DNA of 8,172 nucleotides from Candidatus Acetothermia bacterium (lineage in GTDB: Bacteria > Bipolaricaulota > Bipolaricaulia > RBG-16-55-9 > JANLFV01): positions 1 to 8,172 of the forward strand of contig JAPWVC010000055.1 of NCBI GenBank assembly GCA_028275195.1, in the 5' to 3' direction. The position numbers were made by a program, and so were the translations under genes. This document shows positions 1 through 3,411 of the stretch, piece after piece. A model generated the notes under the pieces. The model ran no database searches and was not told the DNA's origin. It worked only from the letters and a program-made list of their open reading frames with translations. The stretch's first letter is position 1. Each line of letters starts with the position of its first letter.

Positions 1-32
1 TTGACTCTCTCCGCGATCTCGTCCTCAACCAT
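1..32 (-). CDS. 5' end of a gene downstream of plsX, possibly acyl carrier protein (partial)
   Basis: Only the first ten complete codons are inside the window (ATG at 32 reading left), giving MVEDEIAERV. The start is well supported: AGGAGG lies at 39-44 with a 6-nt gap, and a consensus-like promoter lies at 66-94. The acidic, charged helical start resembles acyl carrier protein N-termini, and acpP commonly lies in the plsX/fab neighbourhood, but ten residues cannot identify a family. Other fatty-acid genes or an unrelated gene are possible. I am fairly confident that a gene starts here and not confident of its identity. Confidence 0.5.
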   Translation of the reverse strand, partial: MVEDEIAERV

Positions 33-65
33 GCTAGACCTCCTCGGTTGCCGGTTTTCGGCCCA

Positions 66-94
66 GTTATATCTGATGCCCGCCCCCCGGTCAA
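66..94 (-). promoter_or_regulatory. Promoter for the gene downstream of plsX, overlapping the plsX stop
   Basis: On the minus strand TTGACC (89-94) is followed after exactly 17 nt by TATAAC (66-71). The -35 box includes the plsX TGA stop codon. The predicted start of transcription, near 59, would give a leader of about 27 nt to the ATG at 32, containing the AGGAGG. The downstream gene can therefore be expressed separately from plsX, which suits a gene needed in greater amounts. Confidence 0.65.
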
Positions 95-1110
95 GGGCTC
101 CCAAGGCTTTCCATGTGACGAGAGATCCCTTGGGCGATCCTCTCCGGGAGCCGGTTCTCGACGGCGCTCTTAGCCACCTTGATTGCATTCTTGATCGCCA
201 GGGCATCGGAGTGGCCGTGGGCTACGATCACTACTCCATTCACCCCTAGGAGGGGCGCCCCGCCGTGGTGAGCGGCATCGAGCCTCTCCCTCAAGAGGCG
301 GAACTGGGGGGCCAATAGGAGCGCTCCGAGCCGCGCGCGAAGCCTCTCCCGGCTCGCCCCCTTGAGGAGCGCGATGATCGCGGCTGCGGCCCCCTCGACC
401 CCCTTGAGGAGGATGTTCCCAACGAATCCATCGCAGACAAGGACATCGACCTCGTCGCAGAAGAGGCGATTGCTCTCGACATTCCCGACGAAGCCCTCGA
501 GCCCCTCCAAGAGCTCGAAGGCCTTCCGGGCGAGCTCGTTCCCCTTTCCTCGCTCGGCCCCGATGTTCAAGAGCCCGATCTTCGGCCTGGGCAGACCGAG
601 GATCTCTTGCATATAGACTTGGCCCATGATCGCGAACTGCTTCAGGTTTAAGGGCGAGCAATCGACATTCGCGCCACTATCGATGAGGAGTAGGCTCCCC
701 CCATCGACCTTCGGGATCGGGACAGCAATCCCGGGCCGGTCGATCCCCGGGAGGCGACCGAGCTGGAGCAAGGCGGCCGCCATCACCGCCCCGGTATTCC
801 CGGGGGAGACGAAGGCCTCGGCCTGGCCCTCCTTCAAAGCGATCATCCCCTGGACGAGCGAGCTCTCCTTCTTTTTCCTTACCGCCTCGGCCGGGGAGTC
901 CTCCATCGTCACCGCCTCGGGAGCCTCGATGATCGAGTAAGGGAAGTGCTGGCCCTGGAGCTCACGCTCGATCAATTCCCTCTTCCCGGCAAAGACCACC
1001 TCGACCCCGAAGGCCCGGGCCGCCGCGAGACCGCCCCTGATAAGCTCAGCAGGAGGGTTATCACCCCCAAGGGTGTCCAGGACGATCCTGATCCTTCCCT
1101 CTTCACCCAT
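91..1110 (-). CDS. plsX: Phosphate acyltransferase PlsX
   Basis: PlsX transfers the acyl group from acyl-ACP to inorganic phosphate, giving acyl-phosphate for PlsY and so the first acyl chain of membrane phospholipid. It is a soluble, membrane-associated enzyme. The 339-residue product has the family length and its signatures in order: LDTLGGDNPP (11-20; most relatives have Met where Leu14 is), VSPGNTGAVM (101-110), LLIDSGANVDC (141-151), GLLNIGAERGKGNE (179-192), GNVES (209-213), DVLVCDGFVGNILLK (222-236) and GGAPLLGVNG (283-292) followed by HGHSDA. The start at 1110 places the beta strand RIRIVLDT correctly, and no better ATG exists, but no Shine-Dalgarno precedes it: only 10 nt separate it from the tRNA-Leu 3' end. 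It is probably transcribed from the tRNA promoter. Identity is secure; the exact start is slightly uncertain. Confidence 0.96.
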   Translation of the reverse strand: MGEEGRIRIVLDTLGGDNPPAELIRGGLAAARAFGVEVVFAGKRELIERELQGQHFPYSIIEAPEAVTMEDSPAEAVRKKKESSLVQGMIALKEGQAEAFVSPGNTGAVMAAALLQLGRLPGIDRPGIAVPIPKVDGGSLLLIDSGANVDCSPLNLKQFAIMGQVYMQEILGLPRPKIGLLNIGAERGKGNELARKAFELLEGLEGFVGNVESNRLFCDEVDVLVCDGFVGNILLKGVEGAAAAIIALLKGASRERLRARLGALLLAPQFRLLRERLDAAHHGGAPLLGVNGVVIVAHGHSDALAIKNAIKVAKSAVENRLPERIAQGISRHMESLGSP

Positions 1111-1120
1111 AAAGATGTAG

Positions 1121-1209
1121 TGCCGAGGGCGGGACTTGAACCCGCACGGGCGTTTTTATTACCCACATGGCCCTCAACCATGCGCGTCTGCCAGTTCCGC
1201 CACCTCGGC
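1121..1209 (-). tRNA. tRNA-Leu, anticodon GAG
   Basis: This is an 89-nt class II tRNA on the minus strand. The acceptor stem GCCGAGG (1203-1209) pairs perfectly with CCTCGGC (1122-1128), followed by discriminator A (1121), an identity element of leucine tRNAs. The D-stem is GCG/CGC. The anticodon stem CATGG/CCATG encloses the loop TTGAGGG with anticodon GAG, reading CUC/CUU codons. The T-arm is GCGGG-TTCAAGT-CCCGC. The long variable arm has a 3-bp GGG/CCC stem and an unusually large A-rich loop. The 3' CCA is not encoded (ACTA follows), so it must be added. The nearly all-GC stems suit a thermophile. Confidence 0.97.
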
Positions 1210-1218
1210 GCCCTTTTG

Positions 1219-1247
1219 ATCATAAGGGAGGCTGACCTCGCTGTCAA
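1219..1247 (-). promoter_or_regulatory. Promoter of the tRNA-Leu-plsX unit
   Basis: On the minus strand TTGACA (1242-1247) is followed after 17 nt by TATGAT (1219-1224). The predicted start near 1212 is about 3 nt before the first tRNA base (1209), typical of tRNA promoters. No terminator lies between tRNA and plsX, so the same promoter probably feeds plsX. Confidence 0.8.
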
Positions 1248-1264
1248 GCCGAGCACTAAAAGTG

Positions 1265-1296
1265 AGAGGCGCACCAGGATATCCTGGCACGCCTCT
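1265..1296 (-). terminator. Terminator hairpin of the mini-ORF unit
   Basis: Arms 1265-1278 and 1283-1296 form a stem with the 4-nt loop ATAT. On the minus-strand RNA the two CA/CA positions become G-U wobbles, so the stem is continuous for 14 pairs; on a plus-strand RNA they would be mismatches. This supports a minus-strand terminator. The following tail, CACTTTTAG, has only four T in a row, so the U-tract is weak. It separates the mini-ORF unit from the tRNA promoter just downstream. Confidence 0.65.
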
Positions 1297-1320
1297 TGTT
1301 GTGAGCCCTTTCGGCCTAGC

Positions 1321-1374
1321 CTACTTCTTCCCGCCGGCGGGCTTCTTCCCGCCGCCCTTCTTCTTCAGGAGCAT
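1321..1374 (-). CDS. 17-aa Lys/Gly-rich mini-ORF, MLLKKKGGGKKPAGGKK
   Basis: The minus-strand frame ATG (1374) to TAG (1321) encodes a very basic peptide: seven Lys and five Gly in 17 residues and no acidic residue. The start is supported by AGGAGG at 1383-1388 with an 8-nt gap, and the unit has a perfect consensus promoter and a terminator. The codons for GGKK occur twice as the same 12-nt stretch (1342-1353 and 1324-1335). Such composition recalls nucleic-acid-binding tails, but no family is recognised and a nucleic-acid role is only a guess. The 8-bp inverted repeat around the ORF could mask its ribosome site. The alternative is that the ORF is incidental to a structured RNA. Confidence 0.5.
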   Translation of the reverse strand: MLLKKKGGGKKPAGGKK

Positions 1375-1408
1375 CGGGCTCACCTCCTCCCCTTTGTGGT
1401 AGAGGTCG

Positions 1409-1420
1409 GCGCACGTGCGC
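1409..1420. promoter_or_regulatory. 12-bp perfect palindrome, candidate operator or leader hairpin
   Basis: GCGCACGTGCGC is self-complementary. It sits immediately upstream of the arsR -35 box (1423) and in the leader of the divergent mini-ORF transcript. It could be a binding site for a dimeric repressor such as the adjacent ArsR protein, or part of an RNA hairpin. No second copy was noticed in the window. Confidence 0.35.
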
Positions 1421-1422
1421 AC

Positions 1423-1451
1423 TTGACCACCCGGGCAGAGAGGATTATAAT
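1423..1451 (+). promoter_or_regulatory. Promoter of the arsR-type gene
   Basis: TTGACC (1423-1428), a 17-nt spacer and TATAAT (1446-1451) precede the gene. The predicted start near 1458 gives a leader of about 40 nt to the ATG at 1498. The -10 box overlaps that of the opposing promoter by four bases, so RNA polymerase cannot occupy both at once. Confidence 0.8.
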
Positions 1452-1472
1452 GGACATTGCTTGGATTGTCAA
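1444..1472 (-). promoter_or_regulatory. Perfect consensus promoter of the mini-ORF unit
   Basis: On the minus strand TTGACA (1467-1472), exactly 17 nt, then TATAAT (1444-1449): both hexamers and the spacer match the housekeeping sigma consensus completely. The predicted start is near 1437. The mini-ORF unit should be very strongly transcribed unless repressed. Confidence 0.85.
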
Positions 1473-1497
1473 GTGGTTTGTGCCATGGAGGTCACCG

Positions 1498-1803
1498 ATG
1501 GATGAGAGCTATGCCGATCTCTTCAAGTGCTTCGCTCATCCCTCCCGGCTCAAGCTGATGGAGCTATTGGCCCGGGCCGGGGAGCTCTCGGTGATGGAGT
1601 TAGCCCAGGCCTTGGGAGTGAAGCACTCAACGATCTCCAAGCACCTCCACCTCTTGCGGCTCCAGGGCTTGGTCCGTCCTCGCCGAGAGGGCCAGTTGAT
1701 CTACTATTCCCTGAACTTGGAGACGATCACCCAGCTCTTCCACCGGTTCCTCCACTCACTGGAGATGGAGAGGCAAGCCACCCTCCCCTTGTTTAAGGGC
1801 TGA
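1498..1803 (+). CDS. ArsR-family winged-helix transcriptional repressor
   Basis: This 101-residue protein has the ArsR/SmtB layout: helix FKCFAHPSRLKLMELL (9-24), HTH from about SVMELAQALG through KHSTISKHLHLL (31-53), and the wing LVRPRREGQLIYYSL (58-72), then a C-terminal dimerisation helix. The start at 1498 is chosen because GGAGGT (1487-1492) lies 5 nt before it and the promoter at 1423-1451 precedes it. The frame stays open far upstream, but only through the antisense of the tRNA and plsX. The ELCVCDL-type metal site of arsenic/cadmium sensors is absent and Cys11 is the only cysteine, so the signal is probably not a thiol-bound metal. Autoregulation and control of the divergent mini-ORF unit are likely by position, not shown. 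No clear terminator follows. Confidence 0.9.
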   Translation: MDESYADLFKCFAHPSRLKLMELLARAGELSVMELAQALGVKHSTISKHLHLLRLQGLVRPRREGQLIYYSLNLETITQLFHRFLHSLEMERQATLPLFKG

Positions 1804-1937
1804 TCTCAAAGAAGATAAGAGCGGACTAGTGCCTGTCTTGCTTCCCTCTACCGGCCTGGCGGGCCCCCATTCAAGGTAGCTGCGGGCCATGCAAGCACGC
1901 TATAATTATTCATCTCCCTAGGAGGTGGTGATCAGCG
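1804..1937 (+). promoter_or_regulatory. Intergenic region with -10 box and leader of the 165-aa protein gene
   Basis: TATAAT at 1901-1906 is a perfect -10 box, but the hexamer 17 nt upstream (AGCTGC, 1878-1883) does not resemble a -35 box, so the promoter may be weak or activator-dependent. The predicted start is near 1913. AGGAGG follows at 1920-1925. The part between the arsR stop and the -10 box shows only a poor GGCCC/GGGCC pairing and no convincing arsR terminator. Confidence 0.5.
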
Positions 1938-2435
1938 ATGCGGCGCTACTCGCTCGGAGTTGCTCTAGTCCTTAGCGGGGCGGTCGCCACGGCTTTTGTC
2001 CTCGCTACTCTCGACCGGCCGGCGGGGCCCCTGGGACTGGCCGCCATCTCTGGCGAGGTGCGAGTGGTCGAAGCCAGGGTGATTGGGGCCAAGAGCGCGG
2101 GCGCGGGGCCGATCGAGCGGGCCTATGAGGTGGCCTGGCGGGGGGTGACCCGGACTGTGCCGCCGGGGAAGAAGTGGGTGGTGGTCGTGACTCCCACGGA
2201 CCAGTTCGCGAACAGCGGGGACGCCCGCGAGCGCTGGCGCGGCTTTACTCTCAATCTCATGGGCGTCTTCCGTCAGGGCGAGCAGGTCTACCACGGCGAG
2301 CTGCCAGCAGGGAACTATACGGACCTAGACCTCTATATCTACAACACGATGCAGCTCTTTGCGGACACTCCTGCGAACCATGCCTGGGCCAAGGCCCCGG
2401 TCCTCTACCTCATCCTAGAGATGGAGGCACAATAG
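1938..2435 (+). CDS. Exported or membrane-anchored protein of unknown function, 165 aa
   Basis: I do not recognise the family. Residues 1-23 are a short basic start (MRRYS) and a hydrophobic stretch, an uncleaved anchor or a signal peptide. The rest is predicted extracytoplasmic and beta-rich: EVRVVEARVIGA (40-51), VPPGKKWVVVVTPTDQF (74-90), RWRGFTLNLMGVF (99-111), DLDLYIYNTMQLF (129-141) and a final strand VLYLILEMEA (155-164). The pattern faintly recalls Ig-like secreted domains of the DUF4352 type, but this is weak. The start ATG is 12 nt after AGGAGG, a long gap, but no closer in-frame start exists. It is not obviously co-transcribed with arsR, since it has its own -10 box. Product function is unknown; that it is a real gene is well supported. 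Confidence 0.8.
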   Translation: MRRYSLGVALVLSGAVATAFVLATLDRPAGPLGLAAISGEVRVVEARVIGAKSAGAGPIERAYEVAWRGVTRTVPPGKKWVVVVTPTDQFANSGDARERWRGFTLNLMGVFRQGEQVYHGELPAGNYTDLDLYIYNTMQLFADTPANHAWAKAPVLYLILEMEAQ

Positions 2436-2460
2436 CCCTCGGCTCGACTGAGGTGGCCAC

Positions 2461-2489
2461 TTGCCTTCCCTGGCGAGTTGAGCTATAAT
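2461..2489 (+). promoter_or_regulatory. Promoter of the Trp-rich mini-gene
   Basis: TTGCCT (2461-2466), a 17-nt spacer and TATAAT (2484-2489) are followed by a predicted start near 2496 and AAGGAGGTG from 2500. It probably also drives the 221-aa protein gene, for which no usable separate promoter is seen. Confidence 0.75.
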
Positions 2490-2499
2490 TGCTTAACTC
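2475..2499. promoter_or_regulatory. Inverted repeat spanning the -10 box, candidate operator
   Basis: GAGTTGAG (2475-2482) and CTTAACTC (2492-2499) are inverted copies with one mismatch, separated by 9 nt holding the TATAAT box. A second, offset dyad TTGAG/CTCAA uses almost the same bases (2478-2482 and 2497-2501). The position would let a dimeric repressor block the promoter. No cognate protein is implied by the sequence. Confidence 0.4.
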
Positions 2500-2515
2500 A
2501 AGGAGGTGGTGGTAG

Positions 2516-2596
2516 ATGTATTGGTGGGTCTGGCTCTTCGGCTTCTGGTTCCTATGGTTGGTGGTGTTGCTAACCTTCCTCACCGGCCCTTACTAA
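2516..2596 (+). CDS. 26-aa Trp-rich hydrophobic membrane peptide
   Basis: ATG (2516) to TAA (2594-2596) encodes a peptide starting MYWWVWLFGFWFLWL and continuing as one hydrophobic run to a short polar end, TGPY. Five of 26 residues are Trp, there are no charged side chains, and the whole length would just span a membrane. AAGGAGG at 2500-2506 with a 9-nt gap and a good promoter 27 nt before the start codon argue for real translation. It precedes the 221-aa protein gene by 75 nt, with a hairpin between. A Trp-rich leader peptide for attenuation was considered, but the next gene is not a tryptophan gene and the hairpin lacks a U-tract. A small single-pass membrane protein is more likely. No family is recognised. 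Confidence 0.65.
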   Translation: MYWWVWLFGFWFLWLVVLLTFLTGPY

Positions 2597-2615
2597 AGCA
2601 GCTTGGAGAGATGGT

Positions 2616-2645
2616 GAAGGGGCTCTGATCCAAAGGAGCCCCTTC
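2616..2645. repeat. Perfect 10-bp hairpin between the mini-gene and the 221-aa gene
   Basis: GAAGGGGCTC (2616-2625) and GAGCCCCTTC (2636-2645) pair perfectly around a 10-nt loop. Neither side is followed by a T-run, so a simple intrinsic terminator is unlikely. It could lower read-through, protect the short upstream mRNA from 3' decay, or act on translation of the downstream gene, whose AAGGAG begins 15 nt later. Confidence 0.7.
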
Positions 2646-2671
2646 GCTCCCATCCTCTATAAGGAGAGGTG

Positions 2672-3337
2672 ATGATGGGAAGAACTTGCTTTGTGGCCTT
2701 CCTGCTCTTGGCCGCCCTCGCGTTGCCGTTGACGGCCCTCGGGGCGAGCTTAGAGGAGTTGGCCCGCCAGCGAATCGTGCAGGAGGCAGGCCTGGACCCG
2801 GACCTGGTCGTCACGATCTTCGTCTCGGAAGAGAATGCCCAGTTCATCCTGACCTTCATCTACATTAACGATCGGACCTTCAATTCCCGGCTCAAGCCGG
2901 AGCTATTGGAGGCTATCGCCCCCTATCGCAACCGGAAGGCGATGCTGGCCCTCGTCACCCCCGCCAGGGAATCCTATTTCAACCCCTGGCTCATCACCTT
3001 TTCCCAGGACAGGGTGGACTACCATGTGATTCCTGGTGCGATCCGCCAGGTCAATGAGGGCTTCAAGGTCGGGACCCTTCCCGCCGGAGAGGTGGCCGCG
3101 GGGATCATCCTTCTCGAGCGGCTTGAGCCGAGCTCAACCCCGGAGCCCCAGGGCGAGGGGCTCGATGTGCGCAGGCCCTTCACGATTGGGTATATGGGTT
3201 ACACCGCTTCTTTCGCCCTGAGCGCGGAGCCGGTCCTGGCCCTCGGTCCGGAGGTAGGGCTTAACGATCTGCTCCAACTAATCCTTTACGGGCTCCTCAA
3301 CCTCCTCCTCTTCTTCCTCTTCGGGTTCTTGCTCTAA
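2672..3337 (+). CDS. Exported protein with C-terminal membrane segment, unknown function
   Basis: I do not recognise this 221-aa protein. Residues 1-25 are a clear signal peptide (core CFVAFLLLAALALPLTALGA) with likely cleavage after ALGA. The mature part starts SLEELARQRIVQEAGLDPD and contains mixed strands and helices, with ENAQFILTFIYIN (54-66) and YFNPWLITFSQDRVDYHVIP (102-121). An acidic, Pro-rich linker lies near 150-170. Residues 198-221 are strongly hydrophobic (LYGLLNLLLFFLFGFLL) and end at the stop codon with no cytoplasmic tail, like a C-terminal membrane anchor. GTG-ATG-ATG occur in a row at 2669-2677; AAGGAG at 2661-2666 is 5 nt from the first ATG and 8 nt from the second, so either may be used. 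It is probably co-transcribed with the Trp-rich peptide and ends at the shared terminator. Confidence 0.8.
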   Translation: MMGRTCFVAFLLLAALALPLTALGASLEELARQRIVQEAGLDPDLVVTIFVSEENAQFILTFIYINDRTFNSRLKPELLEAIAPYRNRKAMLALVTPARESYFNPWLITFSQDRVDYHVIPGAIRQVNEGFKVGTLPAGEVAAGIILLERLEPSSTPEPQGEGLDVRRPFTIGYMGYTASFALSAEPVLALGPEVGLNDLLQLILYGLLNLLLFFLFGFLL

Positions 3338-3343
3338 AAGGGT

Positions 3344-3392
3344 GGGGCCGCGGCCTGGAGGAGCTTGAGCTTGCCTCCTCGACCGCGGCCCC
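3344..3392. terminator. Bidirectional terminator between convergent genes
   Basis: GGGGCCGCGG (3344-3353) pairs perfectly with CCGCGGCCCC (3383-3392), and inside it GAGGAG (3358-3363) pairs with CTCCTC (3375-3380). Tails are GTCTCTTTCT rightward and ACCCTTTT leftward. It lies 6 nt after the plus-strand stop and 19 nt after the end of the minus-strand CARDB gene, so it can serve both. Confidence 0.8.
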
Positions 3393-3411
3393 GTCTCTTT
3401 CTAGATTGGCC

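Larger units (their letters stand above)
1255..1437 (-). ncRNA. Predicted short structured transcript carrying the 17-codon mini-ORF
   Basis: A perfect promoter (1444-1472) and a terminator hairpin (1265-1296) bound a transcript of about 180 nt on the minus strand. Its ends here are estimates. Besides the mini-ORF it can form three notable structures: a leader hairpin or operator palindrome GCGCACGTGCGC (1409-1420), an 8-bp stem that encloses the whole mini-ORF (1376-1383 with 1301-1308), and an internal hairpin GGCGGG-AAGAAG-CCCGCC (1336-1353). It may be an mRNA for the peptide, a small RNA, or both. I recognise no known RNA family. Confidence 0.45.
1420..1475. repeat. Dyad-symmetric bidirectional promoter region
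   Basis: CACTTGAC (1420-1427) and GTCAAGTG (1468-1475) are perfect inverted copies. Both are centred between 1447 and 1448, exactly where the -10 palindrome ATTATAAT (1444-1451) is centred. The arms contain the -35 boxes. The 16-nt stretches between arms and centre are not symmetric, so selection seems to have acted on the promoter elements and their flanks. Confidence 0.8.

Noticed and set aside
170..661. 163-codon minus-strand frame inside plsX
   Set aside because: It is an out-of-frame shadow of plsX, Arg/Pro-rich and without family features.
1121..1209. tRNA-Leu as an integration site of a mobile element
   Set aside because: No integrase and no repeat of the tRNA 3' end were seen nearby; the flanks are ordinary housekeeping genes.
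946..1803. Long plus-strand frame that would extend the ArsR-type protein by 184 residues at its N-terminus
   Set aside because: The extension runs antisense through plsX, the tRNA and the mini-ORF. The ArsR domain, SD and promoter all support the start at 1498.
2516..2645. Trp-operon-like attenuator (Trp-rich leader peptide plus hairpin)
   Set aside because: The next gene is not a tryptophan gene, the hairpin has no U-tract and no alternative antiterminator pairing was found. Kept only as a minor alternative.
2658..2663. TATAAG as a -10 box for the 221-aa gene
   Set aside because: Transcription would start after the SD, and the hexamer 17-18 nt upstream does not resemble a -35 box.
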